From Paenibacillus lutrae (GTDB lineage: Bacteria; Bacillota; Bacilli; Paenibacillales; NBRC-103111), in the NCBI RefSeq assembly GCF_009757775.1, contig NZ_RHLK01000002.1, forward strand, positions 502,113-566,112: 64,000 nucleotides of DNA, in the 5' to 3' direction. The stretch's first letter is position 1. Each line of letters opens with the position of its first letter. Shown one piece after another: positions 1 through 8,847 of this stretch. The notes under the pieces were generated by a model. It was not told the DNA's origin, did no database searches, and saw only the letters and a list, made by a program, of their open reading frames with translations. The translations under genes and the position numbers were made by a program.

Positions 1-2
1 AT

Positions 3-878
3 CAGGGCATCAATGCTCTATTAAGTATTTTCGGACCGGTCGTCGGGGCGATCGCGTACAGCATGATCGGATTTCACATGATTTTCCTGATCGACGGAAT
101 TTCTTTTATCGTCTCCGGAATTCTCATTCTTTTTCTGAAATTCAGACCGAGAAGCACGCCCGCAGAAAAGCACAAGCCGTATTTCGAAAGTCTCCGGGAA
201 ATCCGGACGTATATCCGGGACCGGGCCGCCATCAAAAATATCCTGCTTGTTTTCCTGGCTACGAATTTTGTCATCGGACCGGCGATTTCTCTTGTGCTGC
301 CTTATATTATTTACAAACAGTTCCAGATGTCCGCGGAGCAGCTTTCTCTGATTGAAGCGGCCTTGGCTGTCGGGTTTATTGTAGGGGCCATTACCATTGC
401 TATGAAAAGGGTCCATTCGTTCTTTATCAACAAAATTTTTGTCCTTATTCAGCTTCAGGCTCTCATGTTCACCTTATGGATCTTTCCGAAACTGCCGTTT
501 ATCGGCCTGGAGGCCAAGTGGGGACTGACTTTCGGCTATATGCTGCTGCTGGCCTTCACGGGGATTTTCCTGGCTATGGGGAACATTCCGATGACCTCGT
601 ATGCACAACTGTACATTCCGGAGAAAATCAGGGCGAGTTTCTTCGGAGTGGTGGGAACGGTGACGACTTTGGCCGTGCCTGTCGGGATGTGGATCTACGG
701 TGTCTTGATTGATCTGATTAATTTCTCCTTTATCGTGATCGGATCGGGACTTCTTCTCTTTATTGTAGGCACCATTGCTCACCGGAACAAAGATCTTAGG
801 GAATTCTTCAAGCAGGATCTTGAACCGGAACCGGATGACATCACAGGAACAACTAAGACCAAAACCATAGAGGCTTAA
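3..878 (+). CDS. MFS-type exporter, 3' part (5' end outside window)
   Basis: The reading frame is open from the first bases of the window to a TAA at 876-878, so this is the C-terminal part of a longer protein. It shows about seven strongly hydrophobic helices with short basic loops (for example MKRVHSFFINK) and a charged cytoplasmic tail rich in Glu and Asp. This is the pattern of a 12-TM major facilitator drug or siderophore exporter, where these would be the last helices. It lies 44 bp upstream of a diaminobutyrate-type aminotransferase and in line with a type II thioesterase, so I infer that it exports the product of a nonribosomal peptide or siderophore cluster lying mostly to the left of the window. 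Substrate unknown. Confidence 0.8.
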   Translation, partial: QGINALLSIFGPVVGAIAYSMIGFHMIFLIDGISFIVSGILILFLKFRPRSTPAEKHKPYFESLREIRTYIRDRAAIKNILLVFLATNFVIGPAISLVLPYIIYKQFQMSAEQLSLIEAALAVGFIVGAITIAMKRVHSFFINKIFVLIQLQALMFTLWIFPKLPFIGLEAKWGLTFGYMLLLAFTGIFLAMGNIPMTSYAQLYIPEKIRASFFGVVGTVTTLAVPVGMWIYGVLIDLINFSFIVIGSGLLLFIVGTIAHRNKDLREFFKQDLEPEPDDITGTTKTKTIEA

Positions 879-922
879 TCGTTCGTGCAAGTCCAAATTC
901 GGAGCATGGGGAGGCAATTGAG

Positions 923-2197
923 ATGAGTATTTTTGAAGAGTTGGAATCAAATGTGAGGTCCTATTGCAGAAGTTTTCCGGTTGTGTTCGATAAGGCGAAG
1001 GACGAGTATCTGTATGCGGATAACGGCCGTGAGTATCTTGATTTTTTTGCGGGAGCGGGAGCCTTGAATTACGGGCACAACAATGAGTTTATCAAGGAAA
1101 AAATCATTGATTACTTAAAATCGGATCGTATCATGCATGGTCTGGATATGTATACGAAGGCGAAGGAAGATTTCATCCAGTCCTTTTCCAGTCTTATCCT
1201 GAAGCCCCGCGAGCTGGACTACAAGCTGCAGTTCTGCGGACCGACCGGAACGAATGCGGTTGAAGCGGCTTTGAAGCTGGCTCGTAAAGTCACGGGCCGG
1301 ACCGGCGTGTTTACCTTCATGGGAAGCTTCCACGGCATGTCCATGGGAAGCTTGGCGGTCACCAGCAACAAGGAGAGCCGGGCCGGGGCGGGTCTGCCTC
1401 TGGGCAACGCCACGTTCTTCCCGTACGATGGCGGCCCGTTCGCTGAGCTGGACACGATCTGGTATCTGGAGCAGGTTCTCCGCGATACGCATTCCGGGAT
1501 AGATACACCGGCCGCCATTATTCTCGAAACGGTCCAGGCAGAGGGAGGAATCAACGTAGCCGGTGTAGAATGGCTCAGAAGACTGCGGAACTTATGCACC
1601 GAGCACGGAATTCTGCTTATTGCCGATGATATTCAGGTTGGCTGCGGCAGAACGGGCCCGTTCTTCTCTTTCGAGAGAGCGGGAATTACACCGGACATGG
1701 TCGTCCTGTCCAAATCAATCAGCGGATATGGCCTGCCGATGTCTCTGCTCTTGCTGAAGCCGGAGCTCGATCAATGGGCCCCGGGTGAGCATAACGGGAC
1801 TTTCCGAGGCAATCAGCTCGCGTTTGTAGCGGCTAAAGCCGCACTCGAGTACCGGAGGGAATCTCTCCTTGAGGAGCAAGTTATGCACAAGGAGGCTTAC
1901 ATCCGACAGTTCCTGGAGCAGCAGATCATGCCGCTTCACCCCGCTCTTACAATGAGGGGAATCGGTCTCATTTGGGGAATCGATATGGCGGGAGTACCCG
2001 ATCCGGAAGCGCCGCGGAAGATTGCCAAGCTGTGCTTTGAGAATGGGCTTATTATCGAAAGAGCGGGCAGAAACGACACCGTAATCAAAATCATGCCTCC
2101 GCTGATGATTAGTCCGGCTGCACTTAAAGAGGGCTGCGAGATTATCCTCGCAGGTATGCAGACGGTGCTCGGCACCTATAATCTCGTTGCCAATTAA
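923..2197 (+). CDS. Class III PLP aminotransferase, diaminobutyrate-2-oxoglutarate type
   Basis: The 424-residue protein has the fold-type I omega-aminotransferase layout. It includes a GPTGTNAVEAALKLAR cofactor-phosphate segment near residue 105, the SFHGMSMGSLA region, the LIADDIQVGCGRTG motif (Asp that contacts the PLP pyridine nitrogen) and the catalytic lysine in LSKSISGYGLP near residue 264. The N-terminus (FEELESNVRSYCRSFPVVF) resembles EctB/DABA aminotransferases, which make L-2,4-diaminobutyrate from aspartate semialdehyde. A clean ribosome site (GGGGAGG) precedes the ATG. There are no ectA or ectC neighbours; a type II thioesterase follows, so I infer that it supplies diaminobutyrate as a building block for a nonribosomal peptide rather than making ectoine. 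Confidence 0.82.
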   Translation: MSIFEELESNVRSYCRSFPVVFDKAKDEYLYADNGREYLDFFAGAGALNYGHNNEFIKEKIIDYLKSDRIMHGLDMYTKAKEDFIQSFSSLILKPRELDYKLQFCGPTGTNAVEAALKLARKVTGRTGVFTFMGSFHGMSMGSLAVTSNKESRAGAGLPLGNATFFPYDGGPFAELDTIWYLEQVLRDTHSGIDTPAAIILETVQAEGGINVAGVEWLRRLRNLCTEHGILLIADDIQVGCGRTGPFFSFERAGITPDMVVLSKSISGYGLPMSLLLLKPELDQWAPGEHNGTFRGNQLAFVAAKAALEYRRESLLEEQVMHKEAYIRQFLEQQIMPLHPALTMRGIGLIWGIDMAGVPDPEAPRKIAKLCFENGLIIERAGRNDTVIKIMPPLMISPAALKEGCEIILAGMQTVLGTYNLVAN

Positions 2198-2263
2198 TTC
2201 AGGAAGAACGGCAAGAACGACACGATAAACACGAGCGGCAATACAAAAGAGCGGTAAGAAATC

Positions 2264-2296
2264 GAGCAGATTGCGGCAATTGCCCGCAGTCTGCTC
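2264..2296 (+). other. Hairpin between aminotransferase and thioesterase genes
   Basis: A 13-bp stem (GAGCAGATTGCGG pairing with CCGCAGTCTGCTC, one G-U pair) closes a seven-base loop. No run of T follows, so it is not a typical intrinsic terminator. It may act in mRNA stability or partial termination between the two genes, which are 256 bp apart. Confidence 0.4.
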
Positions 2297-2453
2297 TCTG
2301 AGCATTCTAAGCGATATCTGCGGTCTCTTCAGTCAAGCGACTGAGAGCGGGCTTGAAGCGCTATCGAAGCGGAAACCTTCCGGATCGTTCGGTAGTCCGG
2401 CAAGCTCCGGCTAGAAAAGGTTTTCGTACTATTATATAGAAGGAGTGGAGTAA

Positions 2454-3158
2454 ATGAAGCTGTTCTGTATGCCTTACTCAGGAGCCTCCGCCACGATTTT
2501 TACTCCGTGGATCAAGGAAGCTTCGCCGCAGCTGCAAATTGAGCCGGTGGAGCTTCCCGGCAGGGGACGGAGATTCAACAGTCCATTGCTGGATGACATG
2601 GACGAGCTCTCGGAGGATGTCGTAAATACCATTGAACGCTCCTTGCAAGATGCGGTACCGTATGCCCTCTTTGGGCACAGCTTGGGATCGCACCTGGCAT
2701 TTGAAGCGGCTCATCGGTTAATCAAGAGAGGCCAGAAGCCTCCACGGCATGTCTTCTTCTCCGGAGCGCTTCCCCCTAACGTGGAGCGAAGCTGCCGAAT
2801 TAACCATGAACAGTCTGATCCGGATCTGGTCCGCCAGCTCATTGATCTGGGCGGCCTTACGGATGAGGTCAGTGAAAATAAGGATCTGATGGACATTTTC
2901 CTGCCAATAATCCGTTCGGACCTCAAAGCGGTCAATACCCACCGGTATGCCGATAATCCGGCGCCTCTTGCTCTTAATATCTCGGTCATTTATGGAACAG
3001 AAGATGAACTGACCACGGGGGACCTCGGGGGTTATCACAAGCTTACGCGGCAGAATTGCAGCATGTATCCGTTAGAAGGCGGGCATTTTTTTATCCGGGA
3101 CCGAACCCGGGAGATTCTTGAGATCGTCCGTACGGAGCTGCTGCAACCAGTGGGGTAA
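2454..3158 (+). CDS. Type II thioesterase of nonribosomal peptide/polyketide assembly
   Basis: This 234-residue alpha/beta hydrolase matches the GrsT/SrfAD group in length and motifs. It has the opening LFCMPYSGAS, the PVELPGRGRR segment, the nucleophile elbow GHSLGSHLAFE (Ser near residue 84), and a late catalytic His in EGGHFFIRD; an Asp in YGTEDEL fits the charge-relay position. Family members remove wrongly loaded or stalled acyl groups from peptidyl carrier proteins. The ribosome site AAGGAGTGG lies just upstream of the ATG. Together with the aminotransferase and exporter to its left it marks the right edge of a specialised-metabolite cluster; what follows (3316 on) is unrelated. Confidence 0.88.
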   Translation: MKLFCMPYSGASATIFTPWIKEASPQLQIEPVELPGRGRRFNSPLLDDMDELSEDVVNTIERSLQDAVPYALFGHSLGSHLAFEAAHRLIKRGQKPPRHVFFSGALPPNVERSCRINHEQSDPDLVRQLIDLGGLTDEVSENKDLMDIFLPIIRSDLKAVNTHRYADNPAPLALNISVIYGTEDELTTGDLGGYHKLTRQNCSMYPLEGGHFFIRDRTREILEIVRTELLQPVG

Positions 3159-3315
3159 GGTGAGATTTTGAAGGATTATTTGTGTATATGTGACTAATTG
3201 TCTAATTTTTGTAGGTCTATATAACTATCCGTTGGGATATGGTACTATATTTTACGGGAAAAGATTGGTAATTATTATGAATCTTTTTTACGTGAAATAA
3301 AACGGAGTGGAAAAC

Positions 3316-4518
3316 ATGGATTGTCCTAAATGCGGGGGATTAAATTCGGAGTCATCCAAATTCTGCAATCATTGCGGTCAAAGCTTACTTGAGCCCGTTC
3401 AAGAGAATGCCAAGATGGATGGCAGTTCGAAGAAAATAGGCTGGATTGCGGGCGGGATACTGCTGGTTTGTGCAGCTGTTTTTCTGATGATTATGTTATT
3501 AAACACCGATGTTGCTAAATTCAAACGAGCAATCAATGATGGAAGCTATAAGGAAGCGGTAGGCATTTACGAGGATAAGATCATGGAAAAGCCGGATGAT
3601 AAGAAAAAGGCAGAAGACTTTATTCAGAATGAAATCGATAAAATCGTGGCAAGTTTTAAAGAAAAAAAGACAGATTACGAGACAGCGAATTCTGAATTGG
3701 AAGCTCTAAAAAGTGCCAAAGTGATCTCTGGTAAAGTATCAGAAGCCTCATCTGCAGTTACCCGGTTAAATGACTCCCGGACAGCCTATGCAAAAGGGGC
3801 GGCATTCCTAAATGAGAAAAATATCAAGGCTGCGATTCCCGAATTTAAAAAAGTGATCCAAGAGGACGCGGATTACAATGCGGCTCAGGAATCGATGAAG
3901 AATTCGATACAAACCTATAAGGAAGCAATCCTGAAGGAAATCGATGAATCAGCTCAAAGTAATGACTTTGCCAAAGCAATAACTATGATTGGGGAAAGCC
4001 TGTCTTTAATTCCTGATGATCCGGAGATTTCAGCTAAGAAAGCTGTGTATGAAAAAGCTAACGAAGAGAAAAAAGCGGCGGAACGGAAAGAAAAGCTGGA
4101 AGATGCCAAAAAGAAGCAGGAAGTAACCGTGGAAAGCTCAACCATCATCGCTCAAAGCTCAGAGTACAAGACACTCTATCCGGATATGATACAAGTCCAT
4201 GTCAGAAACAACACGGAAAAGACGGTGAAAAATATCAAAGTCGCTTCTTTAGGTTATGACGGTAATGGTTTGCCTATCAAAATTAAATCCCAATTTGGCA
4301 GTGCGGACTCTGAATTTAAGGGCATTGCTGAAAATGTGAATATCATCCCTAACGCCACTTACGGAAAAGGAAAAGGGTGGTCGCTGGATGACCCGCATGG
4401 AATCAAAACGGTTCTGTCTTGTGTAAGCGAAGTAGAATACTACGATGGATCTAAATGGATGAACCCCTATTATGAATATTGGCTGGAAGAATATAAAGAA
4501 AAACCCCTGAAACAATAG
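3316..4518 (+). CDS. Zinc-ribbon, single-TM protein with helical stalk and extracellular domain
   Basis: The start is taken as the ATG at 3316, which has GGAGTG at the right distance; an in-frame GTG at 3307 overlaps that site and is less likely. The 400-residue protein opens with a zinc ribbon (CPKCGG and CNHCGQ, four Cys), then one membrane helix (IGWIAGGILLVCAAVFLMIML, about residues 43-65). A long Lys/Glu-rich helical region with TPR-like character (about 70-275) leads to a beta-rich C-terminal domain that resembles the FxLYD/DUF5780-type domains often attached to zinc ribbons. A cytoplasmic sensor linked to an outside domain is plausible. The order zinc ribbon, TM, helical repeats, beta domain echoes the two-gene set at 33449-36292. 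Function unknown. Confidence 0.72.
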   Translation: MDCPKCGGLNSESSKFCNHCGQSLLEPVQENAKMDGSSKKIGWIAGGILLVCAAVFLMIMLLNTDVAKFKRAINDGSYKEAVGIYEDKIMEKPDDKKKAEDFIQNEIDKIVASFKEKKTDYETANSELEALKSAKVISGKVSEASSAVTRLNDSRTAYAKGAAFLNEKNIKAAIPEFKKVIQEDADYNAAQESMKNSIQTYKEAILKEIDESAQSNDFAKAITMIGESLSLIPDDPEISAKKAVYEKANEEKKAAERKEKLEDAKKKQEVTVESSTIIAQSSEYKTLYPDMIQVHVRNNTEKTVKNIKVASLGYDGNGLPIKIKSQFGSADSEFKGIAENVNIIPNATYGKGKGWSLDDPHGIKTVLSCVSEVEYYDGSKWMNPYYEYWLEEYKEKPLKQ

Positions 4519-4536
4519 AGATCAAGAGTATATCCA

Positions 4537-4583
4537 AAACAGGCAGTGCCGAGTAAGTGTTGACTCGGCACTGCCTGTTTTTT
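4537..4583 (+). terminator. Intrinsic terminator
   Basis: A long near-perfect stem (AACAGGCAGTGCCGAGT with ACTCGGCACTGCCTGTT) is followed by a T run. It ends transcription of the zinc-ribbon gene and, being AT-flanked on both sides, may also stop the convergent GntR gene that ends at 4700. Confidence 0.9.
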
Positions 4584-4699
4584 AATAGGCTCAAAGATTT
4601 AGGCTGCTGCTTATAGCTCTGTGCTTAAGAAGCAGGCATGATCTCAATAATCGTAAAGGTGCAGCGGTGTATAAAATTATGCGCATCCTCTGCAAGGGG

Positions 4700-5425
4700 T
4701 CAGATCCCGGCGCCCTTCTCGCCAAGCACCTGCTCGACCTTGGCGATGTGCAGCTCCATGCGCGCCGAGGCTTCGGCGCCGTTGCGGGCGGCTATCGCGT
4801 CATAGATAGCCTGGTGCTCGCGCAGCAGACGCTCCGCGGACGAGCGCTCTGCGTAGAACCAGAGCGCCCGCGTGTCCCTCATGCTGTCGTGCAGCTTCTG
4901 CGACAGCGAGCCCATCAAATCGGCGAGCACCGGGTTGTGGGTGGCGGCAGCCATTTGCTGGTGAAACCGGACATCGGCCTGCTCGCTGCGCGTTTCGTCG
5001 CCCAGATGAGCCTCCATCTCGCGAAGGGTACCCGCGAGATCGCTCAGGTCGGCTTCCGACCGGTTCCGCGCGGCAAGAGAAGCGCATCCGGTCTCCAGCA
5101 CGCGCCGGACTTCGAGAATCTGGCGGAGTGAGGCCGCCCGGTCTACCCATGATTCGGGGTGCAGGAGGCCGGGATGCTGCGGCTCTGCCGCGGCAGCTTT
5201 CACGAAGGTTCCGCCGCCCTGCCGGATATCGAGCATGCCCATGGCCTTCAGCGCACTAAGCGCTTCCCGCACGGTCGAGCGCCCCACGCCATACTGCGCG
5301 GCCAGATCAACCACGGAGGGAAGCCGCTGCCCGGTCGCAAGACGGCCCTCTTCGAGCTGCTTCCGGATATCGCTCATGACCCATTCATGGCTTTTCAAAG
5401 GCCGTCCGCTGCTGTTCGTCTCCAT
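4700..5425 (-). CDS. GntR-family regulator, FadR/FCD subfamily
   Basis: The 241-residue protein has an N-terminal winged helix (about residues 10-80; the segment GVGRSTVREALSALKAMGML is the recognition-helix region) and an all-alpha FCD ligand domain (about 95-235). The metal- or ligand-binding residues expected of FCD proteins are visible: ARNRSEADL, RFHQQMAAATHNP and REHQAIYDAIAARN. It is divergent from glcD-glcF, with a perfect palindrome in between, so it very likely controls that operon in response to glycolate, lactate or a related 2-hydroxyacid, as GlcC, LldR and LutR do. The minus-strand ribosome site GGAGG is close to the ATG. Base composition is GC-rich compared with the flanking intergenic DNA. 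Confidence 0.86.
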   Translation of the reverse strand: METNSSGRPLKSHEWVMSDIRKQLEEGRLATGQRLPSVVDLAAQYGVGRSTVREALSALKAMGMLDIRQGGGTFVKAAAAEPQHPGLLHPESWVDRAASLRQILEVRRVLETGCASLAARNRSEADLSDLAGTLREMEAHLGDETRSEQADVRFHQQMAAATHNPVLADLMGSLSQKLHDSMRDTRALWFYAERSSAERLLREHQAIYDAIAARNGAEASARMELHIAKVEQVLGEKGAGI

Positions 5426-5483
5426 GTAATTGCCTCCATACCTTATTTTTAAAAAATCCGCTTCCGGTTGATTTATTTTAGTG

Positions 5484-5516
5484 TATACTTATTCGTAAAG
5501 AAAGTCATCAGATGAC
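5484..5516 (+). promoter_or_regulatory. Probable glcDF promoter -10 and GntR-type operator
   Basis: A -10-like TATACT (5484-5489) is followed 14 bp later by a perfect 13-bp palindrome, GTCATCAGATGAC (5504-5516). Its core TCATC-N-GATGA equals the site I recall for the B. subtilis FadR-type regulator LutR. Its place just downstream of the -10 fits repression by the divergent GntR protein. The -35 is weak. Downstream, TGAAAACGCTTATCA (5541-5555) is one inserted base away from a CcpA cre site and is only suggestive. Confidence 0.6.
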
Positions 5517-5648
5517 CTGACTAATTTTTATATAATTAAATGAAAACGCTTATCATTGATTAAGTTGTACCGGTGGGCTTACCACCTGAAATCCGCCTAT
5601 TCTTATGTTCATCTAATGATTGTACTTCCATTAAAGGGGTGTCTGATT

Positions 5649-7064
5649 GTGCTGCAGGAAGAAGTTAAACAGAAGCTGACCGCTATTCTCGGGCCCGGTA
5701 GATTCAAAGACGATCCGCAATCGCTCGTTACCCATTCGTATGACGGGACTCCGATGCTGCAGTCTCTGCCGGATGCGGTTATCTACCCGGAACGGACGGC
5801 CCAAGTGTCGGAAGTCATGAAAGTGCTGAGTGAATACCAGGTTCCGCTTATCAGCCGGGGATCGGGTACGAATTTGTGCGGGGGAACTGTGCCTGTCGAA
5901 GGCGGGATCGTGATGGTCATGCACCGGATGAACCGTATTCTTGAAGTCGATATGGAGAATCTGACGGCTATCGTGCAGCCGGGACTGAACACCAAGGAGT
6001 TCATTCTGCACGTGGAGTCGCTGGGGCTTTTCTATCCGCCGGATCCGAGCAGTATGTCGATTTCGACGATCGGCGGAAATATTGCCGAATGCTCAGGCGG
6101 GCTGCGCGGTTTGAAATACGGCACGACCAAAGACTACGTCATCGGACTGGAAGCCGTGCTGGCAAGCGGGGAAGTGATCCGTACCGGCGGCAAGCTGATG
6201 AAGGACGTAGCTGGTTATGACTTGACGAAGCTGCTGGTCGGTTCGGAGGGCACGCTCGCCGTTATTACGGAAGCGACCCTTAAGCTGATCCCGCCGCCGA
6301 AGGCGAAGAAAACGATGCTGGCGATGTATAAGGATTTGTACGGTGCCGCGCGTACGGTATCGAAGATTATCGAGAATCAGATTATTCCCGCCACGCTGGA
6401 GTTTCTCGATAATTCGACGATCCGCGTGGTGGATGATTTTGCGAAGCTGGGTCTGCCGCTGGATATGGAGGCGATTCTGCTAATCGAACAGGATGGCGAC
6501 CCGGAGGCGGTCGAGCGTGACATCGCGCTGATCGAATCGATCTGCCGCAGCGAGAATGCCGACCGGGTTGAGGTAGCTGCGAGCGAGGAGGAAGCGCTCA
6601 AGCTGCTGACGGCAAGGCGGAGCGCTTTTACGGCGCTGGCCAGGCTCAGACCGACCACGATTCTGGAGGATGCTACCGTTCCGCGCTCCAAAATCGCCGA
6701 TATGGTCATGGAGATTAACCGCATCGCGAAGAAACATCAAGTAACCATCTGTACTTTCGGCCACGCCGGTGACGGCAACCTGCACCCGACAGCGACGACC
6801 GATGCAAGGGATGCGGAGGAAGTGCACCGGGTCGAGGCCGCGTTCGCGGAGATCTTCGAAGCCGCCATCAAACTTGGGGGCACAATTACCGGAGAGCACG
6901 GTGTCGGACTCGTTAAAGCGCCTTTCCTGGAATGGAAAGTGGGCGCGGCAGGCATTCAGGTAATGAAGGGGATCAAACAGGCGTTTGATCCGCTGAATCT
7001 GCTTAATCCGGGCAAAGTATTCGCCAAAGAATCCCGCAAAAGGGTGGTGATCGACCGTGGCTGA
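5649..7064 (+). CDS. glcD: FAD-linked glycolate/2-hydroxyacid oxidase subunit GlcD
   Basis: I place the start at the GTG at 5649, eight bases after AAAGGGG; longer in-frame starts (TTG 5556, ATG 5616) lack a good ribosome site and add unrelated residues. The 471-residue protein has the PCMH/VAO FAD fold: PLISRGSGTNLCGG, the DPSSMSISTIGGNIAE segment, VGSEGTLAVITEATLKL, and a C-terminal FAD-oxidase cap with CTFGHAGDGNLHP and TGEHGVGL, both hallmarks of the GlcD/D-lactate dehydrogenase family. It oxidises glycolate (or D-lactate) to the keto acid and passes electrons to the iron-sulfur subunit encoded next, overlapping by 8 bp. As in Bacillus YsfC-YsfD, there is no separate glcE. Confidence 0.9.
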   Translation: MLQEEVKQKLTAILGPGRFKDDPQSLVTHSYDGTPMLQSLPDAVIYPERTAQVSEVMKVLSEYQVPLISRGSGTNLCGGTVPVEGGIVMVMHRMNRILEVDMENLTAIVQPGLNTKEFILHVESLGLFYPPDPSSMSISTIGGNIAECSGGLRGLKYGTTKDYVIGLEAVLASGEVIRTGGKLMKDVAGYDLTKLLVGSEGTLAVITEATLKLIPPPKAKKTMLAMYKDLYGAARTVSKIIENQIIPATLEFLDNSTIRVVDDFAKLGLPLDMEAILLIEQDGDPEAVERDIALIESICRSENADRVEVAASEEEALKLLTARRSAFTALARLRPTTILEDATVPRSKIADMVMEINRIAKKHQVTICTFGHAGDGNLHPTATTDARDAEEVHRVEAAFAEIFEAAIKLGGTITGEHGVGLVKAPFLEWKVGAAGIQVMKGIKQAFDPLNLLNPGKVFAKESRKRVVIDRG

Positions 7065-8679
7065 ACAGGCAGCATGCACCACGAATAATCCGCTGACAGA
7101 GAAGCTGAAGCTGCGCCTCGACCAGGATCAATTAACGAATTGTATGCGCTGCGGGTTCTGTCTGCCGGCCTGTCCGACTTTCCGGGAAACCGGAATCGAA
7201 GCGGAATCGCCGCGGGGCAGAATCGCATTGATGAAAGCCGTCACCGACGGAATCATGGAGCCGGACGCGGCGTTCGAAGAACAGATGAACCACTGTCTCG
7301 GATGTAGAGCCTGCGAGCCTGCTTGTCCGGCGGATGTGAAATACGGACAGCTGATCGAGCAGGCCCGAGACGCGATCGAAGATCATACCAGCTCCCACCG
7401 CGGTTGGGTGAAGCTGGCGAGGAACACGGCGTTCAAGGCCGTGTTCCCCAAGCAGAGCCGCATGCGTCTGGTAGGAGGAGCGCTGGGCTTGTACCAACGC
7501 TCGGGCCTTCAGAAGCTGACGCGTGCCGCCGGCATCATGAAGATGTTCCCGGCGCATATGCGCGATATGGAAGCGATTCTGCCGGAAGCTTCCGCTAGCG
7601 GCGTCATCGACCGGATCGGCGCGCGCCATGCAGCCGCCGGGGAGAAGATCGCCACGGTCGGGCTGTTCCGGGGCTGCATCATGGACGTGATGTTCACGGA
7701 CACCAACGTGCATACGGTGGAACTGCTGACCCGCGCAGGTTTCGAGGTGTTCATTCCTGAGGCGCAGAACTGCTGCGGCGCTCTGCATGCGCACAGCGGG
7801 GAAACCGGCGGAGCCCAGTCGCTGGCCCGGGGCAATATCCGGGCTTTCCGGGATGCAGGCGTAGACTACATCGTGTCCAATGCAGGCGGCTGCGGAGCTA
7901 TCCTGACGGAATACGATCACCTGCTGCATGATGATGCGGAGTGGAAGGAAGGCGCAGCCTGGTTTGCCGAGCGGGTCAAAGACATCAGCGACCTGCTTGT
8001 GAACGCCGGCCGGCTGCCGGAATTCGCCGAGCAGGGCTGCGCCGCCGCTGCGGCGGGCCGCACAGAGCAGCTCTCCGGCACGGTGCAGTCTGCTCCGGCA
8101 GGAGCAGCGGACATGGGCGGCGCAGGAAGCGGAGCGGCTGGCATCGGCAACACTGCCGCCGCTTCTGAAGCGGCCGCAGCTGCATCCGCCGAGGCCGCTG
8201 CCAGTGCAACCGGCTCCCGGGCAGCCGTTGCCGGTTCTTCAACGGCCGCCGCTGAGGATGCCAGCACGGCCGCCCAGACGGAGGGGCAGCCGGTTACTCC
8301 GTCCGCCCCGGCCGAGAAGATTCGCATCACTTACCAGGATTCCTGTCATTTGCGCAATGTGATGCGCTCGTCCGATGCTCCTCGGCGTCTGATGCGCCAG
8401 GTTGCCGGCGTTGACTACGTCGAGATGGTGGAATCGGACCGTTGCTGCGGTTCGGCGGGCATTTATAATTTGACGCAGCCGGAGATGGCGGATCAGATCC
8501 TTGGCCACAAGATGGAGCATGCGAATGCGACGCAGGCTCAGATTATGCTGACGAGTAATCCGGGCTGCCTTCTGCAGATGAAGCTGGGGGTAGAGCGGTA
8601 CGGAAACGGCAGTATGAAAGTCATGCATGTGGTAGACTTTCTTCACGAACGGATGCAGGAGAAACAAGGCTCCAAGTAA
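7057..8679 (+). CDS. glcF: Glycolate oxidase iron-sulfur subunit GlcF, with Ala-rich insert
   Basis: Two 4Fe-4S ferredoxin motifs lie at the N-terminus (CMRCGFCLPACP and CLGCRACEPACP). Two CCG domains follow: LFRGCIMDVMF with QNCCGALHAHSGE, and YQDSCHLRNVM with DRCCGSAGIYN. This is the GlcF layout, an electron carrier between the flavin subunit and the respiratory chain. The protein is 540 residues, about 100 longer than usual. The excess is a low-complexity stretch (about residues 327-421) made mostly of Ala, Ser, Gly and Thr, inserted between the two CCG domains just before the second one. It starts at a GTG that overlaps the end of glcD, so the two are translationally coupled. Confidence 0.9.
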   Translation: MAEQAACTTNNPLTEKLKLRLDQDQLTNCMRCGFCLPACPTFRETGIEAESPRGRIALMKAVTDGIMEPDAAFEEQMNHCLGCRACEPACPADVKYGQLIEQARDAIEDHTSSHRGWVKLARNTAFKAVFPKQSRMRLVGGALGLYQRSGLQKLTRAAGIMKMFPAHMRDMEAILPEASASGVIDRIGARHAAAGEKIATVGLFRGCIMDVMFTDTNVHTVELLTRAGFEVFIPEAQNCCGALHAHSGETGGAQSLARGNIRAFRDAGVDYIVSNAGGCGAILTEYDHLLHDDAEWKEGAAWFAERVKDISDLLVNAGRLPEFAEQGCAAAAAGRTEQLSGTVQSAPAGAADMGGAGSGAAGIGNTAAASEAAAAASAEAAASATGSRAAVAGSSTAAAEDASTAAQTEGQPVTPSAPAEKIRITYQDSCHLRNVMRSSDAPRRLMRQVAGVDYVEMVESDRCCGSAGIYNLTQPEMADQILGHKMEHANATQAQIMLTSNPGCLLQMKLGVERYGNGSMKVMHVVDFLHERMQEKQGSK

Positions 8680-8759
8680 GGCCTCCAAGTAAGGTCATTT
8701 CAGAGCAAGCCTATCGCAAGACAGCCCAAAATGGCTCAGCATAGGAGCAGGCAAGAGAA

Positions 8760-8794
8760 GAAGAGCGGGAGGATTGTCTCTCCGTTCTTTTTTT
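8760..8794 (+). terminator. Intrinsic terminator of glcDF
   Basis: The stem AAGAGCGG-GAG pairs with CTCCGTTCTT (one bulge, one G-U) and runs into seven T. It lies 80 bp after the glcF stop. Confidence 0.7.
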
Positions 8795-8847
8795 GCGTGA
8801 GCGGATGAGGAGTCTTTACTGGAGTTTGACGACTGGATAAATAAGGG

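Noticed and set aside
7917-8330. Long Ala/Pro-rich minus-strand frame opposite glcF
   Set aside because: It is the antisense reading of the Ala-rich insert in GC-rich DNA; the plus-strand frame contains the CCG motifs.
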